A DNA stretch of 64,000 nucleotides from Nocardioides sp. TF02-7 (GTDB taxonomy: Bacteria > Actinomycetota > Actinomycetes > Propionibacteriales > Nocardioidaceae), in assembly GCF_022437945.1 (NCBI RefSeq), contig NZ_CP092535.1, positions 3,162,001-3,226,000 on the forward strand, given 5' to 3'. Under the pieces are notes generated by a model. It made no database searches. It saw only the letters and a list, made by a program, of their open reading frames with translations, and was not told the origin of the DNA. Each line of letters starts with the position of its first letter. The first letter of the stretch is position 1. Positions 10,004-19,127 of the stretch are shown here, piece by piece. Position numbers and translations under genes: made by a program.

Positions 10004-10024
10004 CCCGGACCGCACCGGTCCGGG
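10004..10024. terminator. 9-bp perfect hairpin after HIT gene
   Basis: CCCGGACCG (10004-10012), loop CAC, CGGTCCGGG (10016-10024), 50 bp after the HIT stop. No T-tract. Confidence 0.5.
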
Positions 10025-10035
10025 GGACCGTCTCG

Positions 10036-10041
10036 TAGGCT
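10036..10041 (+). promoter_or_regulatory. -10 box upstream of fabG
   Basis: TAGGCT, 52 nt before the fabG ATG. The leader between them carries a strong GAGGAGGAG ribosome binding site, so this message is not leaderless. Confidence 0.45.
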
Positions 10042-10093
10042 TGCCCGCCGACCGGAAGCACGGGCCCTGCGGCCCGCCACCGAGGAGGAGCAG

Positions 10094-10861
10094 ATGGGTC
10101 GTTTCGACGGACGGGTCGTGGTCGTCACCGGCGCGGCGCGGGGCATCGGGTTCGGCACCGCCGCCCGGTTCGCCGAGGAGGGTGCCTCGGTCGCCCTCGT
10201 CGACCTCGACGAGACGGCGGCCGCCGAGGCCGCCGGCCGGCTGCCGCTCATCGACGGCGCGAAGGCCGTCGGCGTCGGCTGCGACGTCGCCGACGAGGTC
10301 GGCGTCGACGCCGCGATCGAGCGCGTCGTCGCCGAGCTGGGCGGGATCCACGTGCTGGTCAACAACGCCGGCGTCACCCGCGACAACCTGCTGTTCAAGA
10401 TGACCGAGGACGATTGGGACCTGGTGATGAACGTGCACCTCAAGGGCGCGTTCCTGATGACCAAGGCGGCCCAGCGGCACTTCGTCGAGCAGAAGTACGG
10501 CAAGGTCGTCAACATCTCCAGCATCTCCGCGCTCGGCAACCGCGGCCAGGCCAACTACTCCGCGGCCAAGATGGGCATCCAGGGCTTCACCCGCACGCTC
10601 GGCATCGAGCTCGGCCCCTTCGGCATCAACGTCAACGCGGTGGCCCCCGGCTTCATCGCGACCGAGATGACCGACGCGACGGCGGCCCGCCTCAAGCTCG
10701 ACGTCGAGGAGTTCCGCCGGCTCAACGCGGAGGCCAACCCGGTCAAGCGCGTCGGCCACCCCGAGGACATCGCGGCCGCGGTGTGCTTCCTGGCCAGCGA
10801 CGAGGCGTCGTACGTCACCGGGCAGACGCTCTACGTCGACGGCGGGTCGAGCCTCGGCTGA
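10094..10861 (+). CDS. fabG: 3-oxoacyl-ACP reductase / SDR (FabG-like)
   Basis: 255 codons, intact. Classical SDR: cofactor motif TGAARGIGFGT at residues 12-22, NNAG motif VLVNNAGVTRDN, catalytic Ser in NISSISALG, YxxxK in NYSAAKMG, and PGFIATEMT after the active site. This matches FabG, which reduces 3-oxoacyl-ACP with NADPH in fatty acid synthesis, although actinobacteria carry many FabG-like SDRs and a different substrate is possible. The ATG follows GAGGAGGAG. It stands alone, with no other fab gene adjacent. Confidence 0.85.
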   Translation: MGRFDGRVVVVTGAARGIGFGTAARFAEEGASVALVDLDETAAAEAAGRLPLIDGAKAVGVGCDVADEVGVDAAIERVVAELGGIHVLVNNAGVTRDNLLFKMTEDDWDLVMNVHLKGAFLMTKAAQRHFVEQKYGKVVNISSISALGNRGQANYSAAKMGIQGFTRTLGIELGPFGINVNAVAPGFIATEMTDATAARLKLDVEEFRRLNAEANPVKRVGHPEDIAAAVCFLASDEASYVTGQTLYVDGGSSLG

Positions 10862-10925
10862 CCGCCGGCCGGCCGCACAATCGAAGTCATCCCCACCAGC
10901 ACGAACCGACGATCGGAGTTCCGAC

Positions 10926-11947
10926 GTGCGTGACGTTCGCTCGCTCGCCAGCATCACCGCCGCCCTCACCGCCCTCAGCCTGGGCTCGCCGCCTGCGGCG
11001 GCGACGACAGCGGCGGCGACGAGCCGGCCTCCGAGGAGGGCACGAGCGCGGCGCCCGAGGAGCCGGGCACCTGGCCGCTCACCGGCCTGCCGGTCGCCGA
11101 CGGCGACGACGCCGAGCAGGACCACCCGGTCCTCGTGCTGAAGATGGACAACACCGAGTCCAGCGCCCCCCAGCAGGGCCTCGGCAGCGCCGACCTGGTC
11201 GTCGAGGAGCTGGTCGAGGGCGGCATCACCCGGCTGGCGGCGCTCTACTACTCCGAGATCCCGGGCGAGGTCGGCCCGGTCCGGTCGATGCGGGCCAGCG
11301 ACATCGGCATCGTCGCGCCGGTCGACGGCGCGATGGTGGCCAGCGGCGGCGCGGCGCAGACCGTCGAGCGCGTCAACGACGCCGGCATCAAGATCTTCAA
11401 CGAGGGCAGCCCCGGCTTCTTCCGCGAGCAGACCCGCAGCGCGCCGTACAACCTGTTCGCCGACATGGCGGCGGTCGCGAAGGCCGCGCGGGACAAGGAG
11501 ACCGCCCGTCCCGACGACTACCTGCCGTGGGGCACCGGCGACGACGTCCCCCAGGGTCGCCCGGCCGGCACGCTCACCGCCGACTTCGGCCAGCACTCGA
11601 CGAACTGGTCCTTCAGCAACGGCAGCTACGTCAACGAGAACACCCACGCCGCCGACGGCGACGAGTTCCCCGCCGACAGCGTGCTGGTGCTGCGGGTCGA
11701 GGTCGGCGACGCCGGCTACCTCGACCCCGCCGGCAACACCGTGCCCGAGACGATCTTCGAGGGCACCGGCGACGCGCTGCTCTTCCACGGCGGCAAGGTC
11801 GTCAAGGGCTCCTGGAGCAAGGACGCCCTCGACACGCCACTGCAGCTGGAGACCCGCAAGGGCGACCTGAAGGTGCCGGCCGGCCGGGTGTGGATCGAGC
11901 TGGTGCCGGTCGACTCGGCAGGCGGCTCGGTCACCTACGGCAAGTAG
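10926..11947 (+). CDS. DUF3048 (YerB-like) lipoprotein
   Basis: About 340 codons. The N-terminus is a lipoprotein signal whose lipobox cysteine lies in ACGGDDSGGDEP at about residue 23. A one-base slip at about 10985 puts the GTG start and the lipobox in different frames. The DUF3048 domain follows (LVVEELVEGGITRLAALYYS, GPVRSMRASDI). Related to YerB of Bacillus; role unknown, presumably at the cell surface. It converges with the TetR gene, and the last 13 bases of the two coding regions overlap. Confidence 0.83.
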
Positions 11948-12651
11948 TCGCCGCCGAGGCCGGGCGGCAGCTCCTCGCCGTTCTCGACCATCAGCTGCAC
12001 GCCGGAGAGCAGGAACGCGATCGCGGCCTCGACCCGGCGGGCCGCCGCCTCGGGGTCGTCGGCGGTCGACACCGACTCGCCCGCCGACGACATCGCACCG
12101 AAGAAGATCCGCGCGAACGTCTGCAGCATCGGCTCGTCGAGCGTCCACGACCCGGCCTCGAGCACGGCCCGCACGATCTCGAGCACGTTGGCGAACGTCG
12201 AGCGCTCCTCCTGCTCCCGGAAGCGCTCGTAGCCCAGCACCGCCGGACCCTCCTGGATCACGATCCGCCGGTACCGCGGCTCCTGGACCACCGCGAGGAA
12301 CGCGCGGAGACCCGCCAGCGCCTTCACCCACGGGTCGTCCTGGTCGCGCAGCTCCTGCTGGATCCGCTGGGCCGCGTCGTGCTCCACCCGCTCGAAGACG
12401 GCCTCGAACAGCGCCTGCTTGCCCGAGAAGTGGTGGTAGAGCGCCCCCTTGGTCACCTGTGCGCCGGCGACGATCGCGTCGAGCGAGGTGGCGGCGTACC
12501 CCTGGGCGGTGAACAGCTCCTCGGCGACGTCGACCAGCGCCCGCTTGGTGGAGGCGGAGTACGCCGCGCGGCTGGTCGTGCCGGTCACGCCGGGGACCCG
12601 CGGCACCTTCGGCACCTTGGGGACCAGCCTGGGGACCGACGGCTTCGCCAT
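11935..12651 (-). CDS. TetR family transcriptional regulator
   Basis: 238 codons, intact. The N-terminal DNA-binding region is ALVDVAEELFTAQGYAATSL with the recognition helix in TKGALYHHFSGKQALFEAVF. The first 28 residues are a Pro/Val/Lys-rich lead (KPSVPRLVPKVPKVPRVPG). The C-terminal ligand-binding domain has no recognisable specificity. It is divergent from the small gene at 12878, and a near-ideal symmetric operator lies between them at 12758-12785, which it may bind. Confidence 0.88.
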   Translation of the reverse strand: MAKPSVPRLVPKVPKVPRVPGVTGTTSRAAYSASTKRALVDVAEELFTAQGYAATSLDAIVAGAQVTKGALYHHFSGKQALFEAVFERVEHDAAQRIQQELRDQDDPWVKALAGLRAFLAVVQEPRYRRIVIQEGPAVLGYERFREQEERSTFANVLEIVRAVLEAGSWTLDEPMLQTFARIFFGAMSSAGESVSTADDPEAAARRVEAAIAFLLSGVQLMVENGEELPPGLGGDYLP

Positions 12652-12757
12652 CGGACCAGCATATGTCGGTCGTCACTCCCGGGGCGCGCGTGGCGGTGAC
12701 GGTCATCTCGTGCGCCAGATCACGTCGCACGTCCTTGGGCATACCGCGGGTCTGCTC

Positions 12758-12785
12758 CATACTGAGAGTACGTACTTACGGTATG
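12758..12785. promoter_or_regulatory. 28-bp symmetric operator candidate (TetR-type)
   Basis: CATAC - 4 nt - AGTACGTACT - 4 nt - GTATG, all elements sharing one centre at 12771/12772. It is 107 bp upstream of the TetR start and 92 bp upstream of the divergent gene. Two concentric half-site pairs fit a TetR dimer or a pair of dimers. Confidence 0.6.
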
Positions 12786-12877
12786 TCCGCCGCCGGGACC
12801 GACCCCCGGCCACGCGGACGGGCACGTTCCACCGGGGGGACTGGCTGCCGTCCACACCAGTGAAGGAGCCGCTGACC

Positions 12878-13409
12878 ATGACCTGGAAGGCCTTCCACAA
12901 CCGGGGCGAGACCCTCCGCACCGTGATGGCGACCGCGGACGCCCGGCGCGACGGCGTGCTGCCGACCGACGTCCCCGGGTTCGCCGAGACGTTCCGCGAC
13001 GAGCTCGACCTGCTCGCCACGCTGCAGCTGCGGTGGCACACCCGGCTCTCCGGGTCACGTCGAGCGCGAGCTCGCGGCCCAGCCGATGGACCTCGAGCGG
13101 GCGGTCGCCGCCGCCTGGGCACGCACCGCCGGCCAGATGCCGGGCGTACGGATGGTGCTCGACCACCACCGCCGGCACCCCGCCGACGACGCCACCGCGG
13201 GAGCGCTCGCCCGTGCCGTCGCCAAGGAGCGCCACTTCCTGGCGGTCATGGGCGGCCGCGCCGGTCTCGGCGACGCCGCCGCGCAGCGGATCGGTGCCGA
13301 GATCGAGGAGCGCGGCCGCGAGCTGTGGGCCGGCGCCGCGGCGACCGGCTCCACCCACGCGCCGCGCCGCGGCCTGGTCGACCGCCTCCGCGCGGTCGTG
13401 GCCGCCTGA
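12878..13409 (+). CDS. Conserved hypothetical protein, helical
   Basis: About 177 codons. It opens MTWKAFHNRGETLRTVMATA, contains LATLQLRWHTRLSG, and after a one-base slip at about 13052 continues HVERELAAQPMDLERAVAAA to the end. No known motif, signal peptide or membrane segment; it is rich in Ala, Arg and helix formers, so probably a soluble helical protein. I recognise the opening as typical of an actinobacterial family without a name. Divergence from the TetR gene with a shared operator suggests TetR control. GAAGGAG precedes the ATG by 11 nt. Confidence 0.65.
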
Positions 13410-13505
13410 CCGCCCCACGAACCCGGCCCCGGGCCCGACGCGCCCCCCCCTCCCTCTCCCTCCCGCGCCGGGCCCGGGGTCGGCGCTTCCGGGCATGATG
13501 GAGGA

Positions 13506-14075
13506 GTGAGCGACCCGGTGAGCGACCCCCGGGCGGGCATGCTGCTGCTCGCCAGTCCCGCGCTGCTCGACCCGAACTTCGTCGACGCGGTCGTCCTGCT
13601 CCTCGACGTCAACCCCGAGGGAGCGCTGGGCGTGGTGCTCAACCGGCCGAGCCCGCTGCCCGTCTCCGAGGTGCTCGGCGAGTGGGGCGACGTCGTCGAC
13701 GAGCCCGAGGTGCTGTTCCAGGGCGGACCCGTCTCCACCGACGGCGCGCTGGCCGTCGCCCTCGCCGCTCCCGGCGGCGAGAACGCGGCCGGCTTCCAGC
13801 CCGTCGTCGACCGGCTCGGGCTGCTCGACCTCGACACGCCGAGCGAGCTCGTCGTCGGCACCGTCGACCGGCTCCGGATCTTCGCCGGCTACGCCGGCTG
13901 GGGCACCGGCCAGCTCGAGGCCGAGATCGCCGAGGGCAGCTGGTACGTCGTGCCCGGGCAGGCCGACGACGTCTTCCGCCACGACACCCGCGACCTCTGG
14001 CGCGAGGTCATGCGCCGCCAGCCCGGCGACCTCGCCTTCCACTCCACCCGCCCTGCGGATCCCGCGCTCAACTAG
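13506..14075 (+). CDS. YqgE/AlgH family protein (UPF0301)
   Basis: 189 codons, intact, family length. Typical marks are GMLLLASPALLDPNFVDAVV near the start, GALGVVLNRPS, VLFQGGPVS and the C-terminal YAGWGTGQLEAEIAEGSW. The family is widespread and is linked to alginate regulation in Pseudomonas, but its biochemical role is unsettled. GTG start preceded by GGAGGA. Confidence 0.9.
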   Translation: MSDPVSDPRAGMLLLASPALLDPNFVDAVVLLLDVNPEGALGVVLNRPSPLPVSEVLGEWGDVVDEPEVLFQGGPVSTDGALAVALAAPGGENAAGFQPVVDRLGLLDLDTPSELVVGTVDRLRIFAGYAGWGTGQLEAEIAEGSWYVVPGQADDVFRHDTRDLWREVMRRQPGDLAFHSTRPADPALN

Positions 14076-14117
14076 GCGCGGTCGTTGACTCGTCAGCCAG
14101 ATGGTGATGGCGCCTAG
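14072..14117. terminator. Convergent-gene hairpin (long loop)
   Basis: CTAGGCGC (14072-14079), overlapping the YqgE stop, pairs with GCGCCTAG (14110-14117). A smaller TGAC/GTCA stem sits in the loop. Weak terminator candidate. Confidence 0.3.
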
Positions 14118-14155
14118 GAACGCTCGCCGGGCCGTGCTCCATCGGCGACCGGTCG

Positions 14156-14987
14156 TCACGAGGTCCCGGCTTCGACCTCTGCATCCGCGGCATACGCGGC
14201 GTCGCGTCGCGCCTCGAATCCGGCAAGACGTTCGCGCACCGAGGTCGTCACAGCCTCATACGCGTCGGAGTTGATGAGCAGGCGCAGCGGGGGTGTGTCG
14301 GAGAGCGCGGCCTCGATGGTCGCATTTGCGACGCCGGACTGGCTGGCGGGCATCTGCTCCACCGGGATGGGATCGGCATCGGCAGGACCGCCGACGTAGG
14401 GCTCACTGAGGGGGACCTGTTCGGCGGCGGCGTAGAAGGTCGTGCGGACCATGCCGGGCTCGACCAGGATGGTCTTGATGCCGAAGGGCTCGATCTCGGC
14501 GGAAAGGGACTCGAAGTAGCCCTCGATGCCCCACTTGGTCGCGTGGTAGATCGCGAACCCGGGGAACGTGATGTGGCCGCCCATGCTGGAGATCTGGACG
14601 AGCACGCCGCCGCCCTGCTTGCGCAGGTGCGGAACGACGCGGCGGGCGAGCTGGATGGAGCCGGTGAGGTTGGTGGCGATGGAGCGCTCGACCTGTTCGT
14701 CGCACAGGTCCTCGGCTGCGCCCATGACTCCGAACCCTGCGTTGGAGACGACGACGTCGATCCGTCCCAGCTCGGCGAACGCGGCGTCGACCGCGGTATC
14801 GAGCTGCTGGCTGTCGAGTGACGTCGAGGGCGTGTCGCCACAGCCGGTCTCCGTATCGGTCGGCGAGCTCGTCGAGCTGCTCCGGGCGGCGCAGGGTCGC
14901 TGCGACTCGGCCGCCGCGGGCCAGGATCTGCTCGGTGAGCTCGCGGCCGATGCCGCGGGATGCGCCGGTGATGAACCAGGTCTTCAT
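14156..14987 (-). CDS. Short-chain dehydrogenase/reductase
   Basis: About 277 codons. The cofactor motif is ITGASRGIGREL at residues 6-17, the NAG motif VVVSNAGFGVMG, the catalytic Ser lies in QISSMGGHI and YxxxK is YHATKWG. It is a classical NADP-dependent SDR of about 280 residues, similar to proteins annotated only as oxidoreductases. One base at about 14822 separates ALDVT from DSQQLDTAVDAAF. AAAGGAAAA precedes the ATG. It lies 41 bp downstream of a second SDR gene, probably one operon, both divergent from a LysR gene that likely controls them. GC is lower than in the surroundings. Confidence 0.82.
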
Positions 14988-15028
14988 CAGTTTTCCTTTC
15001 GCTCGGTCGGGTCGGGGCGGGTCGTAGG

Positions 15029-15785
15029 TCATCCGCCGGTCGATGCATTCACCGCGCGAACCGCGGCGTCGGTCGATGCGCGGAGCGCTTCGTAGACATC
15101 CCTGGTGATGCCGACCTGCATCTCCAGGTCGTCGTGCTCGAGGCCGAGGAACAGTCCGTCGACGGCGTCGGCGACCGACACCTTGTCGTCGGAGACGACG
15201 CCGCCAGAGAAGGGCGAGTCCACGAGGGGTGCCATGAACTCGAACACCTTGACGGTGGAGCCGTTCCGCTCGAGCTGGAGCCGGGCCGACTGGGTCAGCG
15301 AGTGCAGGGCCGCCTTGGTGGCGCTGTAGGTCGGGTTGGTGATGTCGGGTGCGAACGCGACCCCCGGAGGTGGTGACGATGAGGCATCCGTCGTCGCCCC
15401 GCTCCAGGATCGGGACCAGCGCTCTGATGAGCCGTACTGCAGAGAGATAGTTGACGCGCATCTCGGCCTCAGCATGGGCGACCGCGTCTACGGCGTCGTC
15501 GAACAGCTTGTACGTGTGGGTGATGCCGGCATTGAGCAGCACGGTGTCCAGGTCGCGGTGCTGCTCTCCGACAAGATCCAGCAACGCATCGACCCGCGTA
15601 TCGTCGGCAATGTCGCACTGAACGGGAATGGCGCGGCCCATGCTCGCGGCCTCGCGCTCGAGTCGCTCACCGTTGCGCGCGACCATGAGGACGGTGGCGC
15701 CGTGCGCGGCGAACCGCCGAGAAGCTTCGAGGCCCATGCCGGTGCCGGCGCCGGTGACGAGGACCTTTCTCCGGTTGATGTTCAC
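15029..15785 (-). CDS. Short-chain dehydrogenase/reductase (DltE-like)
   Basis: About 252 codons. It carries VLVTGAGTGMGLEASRRFA at residues 8-26, LLNAGITHTYKL, the Ser motif VTTSGG and YxxxK in YSATKAAL. COG3967/DltE-type SDRs look similar, but no teichoic acid genes are near, so the substrate is open. One base is missing or extra at about 15362, inside CCCCCGG, between the Ser and Tyr motifs. GTG start with GAAGGTGAACA upstream. First gene of the two-SDR operon divergent from the LysR gene. Confidence 0.8.
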
Positions 15786-15892
15786 TGTTCACCTTCCTCG
15801 GGCTCGGGGGCGTGACCCTGCCTTGCGGTCGCGCAACTCCAGAGTTCTCCGCTCAAGCCATGCGGACAAGCGAGGTTTTTCGCACCGGAGGT

Positions 15893-15907
15893 ATGCGGCT
15901 ACCGCAT
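15893..15907. promoter_or_regulatory. LysR-type inverted repeat
   Basis: ATGCGG - CTA - CCGCAT, located 9 bp upstream of the LysR -10 box and about 110 bp upstream of the SDR operon. A further ATGCGG half-site is at 15860-15865. It fits autoregulation plus control of the divergent SDR genes. Confidence 0.5.
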
Positions 15908-15916
15908 CGCCGGGAG

Positions 15917-15922
15917 TAGCGT
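15917..15922 (+). promoter_or_regulatory. -10 box of LysR gene (leaderless)
   Basis: TAGCGT, 7 nt before the ATG at 15930. Confidence 0.45.
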
Positions 15923-15929
15923 CGAGGTC

Positions 15930-16827
15930 ATGGCTGAACTGACGATCGCGGGCCTGCGTGTGGTCGCCGAAGTCGCTCGACGTGGGTCGTTCACTGCAGC
16001 GGCGGAAGCACTCGGCTACACCCAGTCCGCGATCTCGCGGCAGGTGGCCACGGCGGAGGCCGCGGTGCGGAGCCCGATCTTCGAGCGCAGGGCGCGAGGG
16101 GTGACGCTGACGCCGGCGGGCGATGTGCTGGCCAAGCACGCGCGCAGCGTCTTGAGCCAGCTCGCTGCTGCCGAGCTGGAGCTGGCCGGCCTCCGCGACC
16201 AGGTCGCGGGTCGTCTTGTGGTCGGAGCCTTCCCGCTTGCTGCCGCCCACTGGGTGCCCCGAGCCATCGCCGCCCTGAAGGAGCGGCACCCGGCGCTGGA
16301 AGTGGACCTGCGCGAAGCGGGGAGTCCGCAGCAGATGCGTTGGATGCAAACCCGGCGGATCGAGGTCGCGCTCGTCGCCCGAGGCGATGGCCTGCCCGAC
16401 TACGACTTCAGCGAGCTGACGACAGAGGTCCTCGCGCCGACGGCCTTGGGGATCGCCGTCGCCGCGACCCATCCGCTGGCGCAGCGTGACGAGGTGGCCG
16501 TCGCCGACATCGCGGGAGAGCCGTGGGTCGTCGGTTCGGGGGACGAGCCGCAGTTCCTGGCCTGGCCGACGCTGTCGGAGCCGCACGTCGCCTTCCGGGT
16601 CGCGAGCTGGCAGACCCGCCTCGGCCTGGTATCAGCCGGGCTGGCGCTCACGGTCATGCCGGAGAGTGCCGCCCGAAGTGTTCCGCGGGATGTTCGATGG
16701 CTGAAGGTCCGCGATCCTGCCCTTCGCTTCGACAGGGAGGCCGTCATCGTCACGAGAACCGAGCGCAGCCCGGCGGCCGAGGCCTTCAGTCGCGCCTTGC
16801 ACGAGGTGACCTCCCCAGCCGGGTTAG
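15930..16827 (+). CDS. LysR family transcriptional regulator
   Basis: About 299 codons to the inferred stop. The N-terminal winged helix is RRGSFTAAAEALGYTQSAIS at about residues 16-35, followed by the substrate-binding domain from residue 90 (RLVVGAFPLAAAHWVPRAI). As written the frame stays open to 16967, running into the DUF3039 gene. A one-base slip would end it at the TAG 16825-16827, right after HEVTSPAG, the normal length for the family. Divergent from the SDR operon, with an inverted repeat between them. GC is lower than neighbours, like that operon. Confidence 0.82.
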
Positions 16828-16879
16828 GCGCGCTCTCCACACGCGGTCGCCCGGGGGTCGCCCGGCCTCCGGACGGACG

Positions 16880-16885
16880 TAGACT
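16880..16885 (+). promoter_or_regulatory. -10 box of DUF3039 gene (leaderless)
   Basis: TAGACT, 7 nt before the GTG at 16893. This independent promoter supports separating DUF3039 from the LysR frame. Confidence 0.5.
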
Positions 16886-16892
16886 CTGGTCC

Positions 16893-17154
16893 GTGACCAC
16901 CATCGGCTTCTCGACCGAAACGGACGTCCGCGAGGACCGCCGTACCGTCCCCGACCGACGACGGTGACCACGAGCGCTTCTCCCACTACGTGGAGAAGGA
17001 GAAGCTCACCGAGGCGATGGTGATGGGCACCCCCGTCCGCGCGCTGTGCGGCAAGGTGTGGGTGCCGAGCCGGGCGCCGGAGAAGTTCCCGGTGTGCCCG
17101 GAGTGCAAGGAGATCTGGGAGAGCCTCTCCGACGACGCGGGCACCGGCGAGTGA
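16893..17154 (+). CDS. DUF3039 family protein
   Basis: About 87 codons. After a short variable N-terminus (GFSTETDVRED) and a one-base insertion in the C run at about 16952, the conserved part reads HERFSHYVEKEKLTEAMVMG, TPVRALCGKVWVPSRAPEKF and PVCPECKEIW. The three cysteines (CGK, CPEC) suggest a small metal-binding protein. DUF3039 proteins are actinobacterial and of unknown function. Its stop overlaps the GTG of the helicase gene, an adjacency that suggests co-translation and a shared nucleic-acid role (inference). Confidence 0.8.
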
Positions 17155-18956
17155 GCGGCGGCCCCGACGAGGCCGCCTCCCGCCTGACCTCCCTCGGTCC
17201 CGCCTGGCCCGAGCGTGCGGCGTGGGGCACGGCGCCCTCGCTACGTGCCTGGCAGGGCCGCGGCGCTCCGCGACTACCTCGACCGCTCGCCGCGCGACTT
17301 CCTGGCGGTCGCGACCCCCGGCGCCGGCAAGACGACGTTCGCACTGTCGGTGGCGGCCGAGCTGCTCGGGCGGCGGCAGGTCGACCGGTTGATCATCGTC
17401 GCGCCGACCGAGCACCTGAAGCTGCAGTGGGCCGAGGCCGCCGCGAAGGCCGGGCTGCCCATCGACCCGAGCTACTCCGCGGGCAAGGGCAAGATCGCCA
17501 GCGACTACGTCGGCGTCGCGGTGACCTACGCCGGCGTCGCGGTGAACCCGCTCGCGCTGCGCATCCGCACGGAGCGGTTCAAGACGCTGGTCATCCTCGA
17601 CGAGATCCACCACGCGGGCGACGCGCTCAGCTGGGGCGAAGGCGTCCGGGAGGCCTTCGAGCCGGCCGCCCGCCGGCTGGCGCTGACCGGCACGCCGTTC
17701 CGCTCCGACGTCAACCCGATCCCGTTCGTCACCTACGCGCCGGGGCCGGACGGCGTCCCGCGGTCGGTGGCGGACTACACCTACGGCTACAGCCAGGCGC
17801 TCGCCGACCACGTCGTACGTCCGGTGCTGTTCCTGGCCTACTCCGGCGAGATGCAGTGGCGCACCCGCGCCGGCGACGAGGTCGCCGCCAGCCTCGGCGA
17901 GCCGCTCACCAAGGACCTGACCGCCCAGGCGCTGCGCACCGCGCTCGACCCGCAGGGGTCCTGGATCCCGGCCGTGCTCGAGGCCGCCGACAAGCGGCTC
18001 TCGGAGGTGCGGCGGCACGTGCCCGACGCCGGCGGCCTGGTCATCGCCACCGACCAGGACTCCGCCCGCGCCTACGCCAAGGTGCTCAAGGCGATCAGCG
18101 GCGAGCCCGCCACGATCGTGCTCTCCGACGAGAAGGCCGCGTCAAAGCGGATCTCGGAGTTCAGCGAGGGCGACAGCCGGTGGCTGGTCGCGGTCCGGAT
18201 GGTGTCGGAGGGCGTCGACGTGCCGCGGCTGGCGGTCGGGGTCTACGCCACCACCACGGCCACCCCGCTGTTCTTCGCCCAGGCCGTCGGCCGGTTCGTT
18301 CGGGCCCGGAAACGGGGCGAGATCGCGTCGGTGTTCCTGCCGTCGGTGCCGCGGCTGCTGCAGTTCGCCGCCGAGCTCGAGGTCGAGCGCGACCACGTGC
18401 TCGGCCGGAAGGTGACCGACGAGGGGCGACACTCTTCTCCGCGGAGGAGGACCTGCTGCGCCAGGCGCAGGCGGGGGAGGCGGCCTCGGCGGAGCTGGAG
18501 GCGTTGCCGTTCGAGGCGCTCGGCTCGCAGGCACGCTTCGACCACGCCCTCTACGACGGCGCCTCCTTCGGCCACGAGGGCGAGGTGCAGGTCGGCTCCG
18601 AGGAGGAGATGGACTTCCTCGGCATCCCGGGCCTGCTCGAGCCCGACCAGATGCGGCTGCTCCTGCGCGAGCGCCAGCAGGCCCGGGTCAAGGAGCGCCG
18701 CCGGCAGCCCGACCCCGACGCCGTCGAGCCGCCGGAGGACCCGGTCACGAAGCACGAGCAGCTCGCCGTGATGCGCCGCGAGCTCAACGGCCTGGTCGCC
18801 GCCTGGCACCACCGCACCGGCCAGGCCCACGGCATCACCCACGCCGCGCTGCGCAAGGAGTGCGGCGGCCCGCCTGCCGCGGTCGCCAACGCCGACCAGC
18901 TCAAGGCCCGCATCGACCGGATCCGCCAGTGGGCCGCCGAGGGCCGCACCGCCTGA
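17151..18956 (+). CDS. DEAD/DEAH-box (superfamily 2) helicase
   Basis: About 601 codons. SF2 motifs in order: Walker A ATPGAGKTT, motif II DEIHH, motif III LTGTPFRSD, and motif VI AQAVGRFVRARK. The C-terminal 180 residues are a charged extension (LLRERQQARVKERRRQ). Two one-base slips: an extra G at about 17262 (RAWQ/AAALRDYLD) and a lost G at about 18427 (DEG/ATLFSAEEDLL). GTG start overlaps the DUF3039 stop. Substrate unknown; an ATP-driven DNA or RNA translocase is expected. The first unit of the 32-bp repeat array starts 5 bp after its stop. Confidence 0.85.
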   Translation: MSGGPDEAASRLTSLGPAWPERAAWGTAPSLRAWQGRGAPRLPRPLAARLPGGRDPRRRQDDVRTVGGGRAARAAAGRPVDHRRADRAPEAAVGRGRREGRAAHRPELLRGQGQDRQRLRRRRGDLRRRRGEPARAAHPHGAVQDAGHPRRDPPRGRRAQLGRRRPGGLRAGRPPAGADRHAVPLRRQPDPVRHLRAGAGRRPAVGGGLHLRLQPGARRPRRTSGAVPGLLRRDAVAHPRRRRGRRQPRRAAHQGPDRPGAAHRARPAGVLDPGRARGRRQAALGGAAARARRRRPGHRHRPGLRPRLRQGAQGDQRRARHDRALRREGRVKADLGVQRGRQPVAGRGPDGVGGRRRAAAGGRGLRHHHGHPAVLRPGRRPVRSGPETGRDRVGVPAVGAAAAAVRRRARGRARPRARPEGDRRGATLFSAEEDLLRQAQAGEAASAELEALPFEALGSQARFDHALYDGASFGHEGEVQVGSEEEMDFLGIPGLLEPDQMRLLLRERQQARVKERRRQPDPDAVEPPEDPVTKHEQLAVMRRELNGLVAAWHHRTGQAHGITHAALRKECGGPPAAVANADQLKARIDRIRQWAAEGRTA

Positions 18957-18960
18957 CCGC

Positions 18961-19120
18961 CGACCCGGCGCATCTCTGCAGCTGAAACGGCCCGACCCGG
19001 CGCATTCCTGCACCTGGAAGGGCCCGACCCGGCTCGTTCCCGCACCCAGAACGGCCCGACCCGGCGCATCTCCGCACCTGGAAGGGCCCGACCCGGCGCA
19101 TTCCTGCAACCGGCTCGTGC
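18961..19120 (+). repeat. 32-bp tandem repeat array, forward, 5 units (locus 1)
   Basis: Five head-to-tail units of exactly 32 bp begin at 18961, 18993, 19025, 19057 and 19089. Each starts CGACCCGGC and carries the core GACCCGGCGCATCTCCGCAC with few changes; the last nine bases vary more (AACGGCC or GAAGGGCC). The fifth unit diverges after GCATTCCTGCA and meets the reverse array 7 bp later. No gene lies here, and there are no spacers between units. Confidence 0.9.
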
Positions 19121-19127
19121 AGAAACC

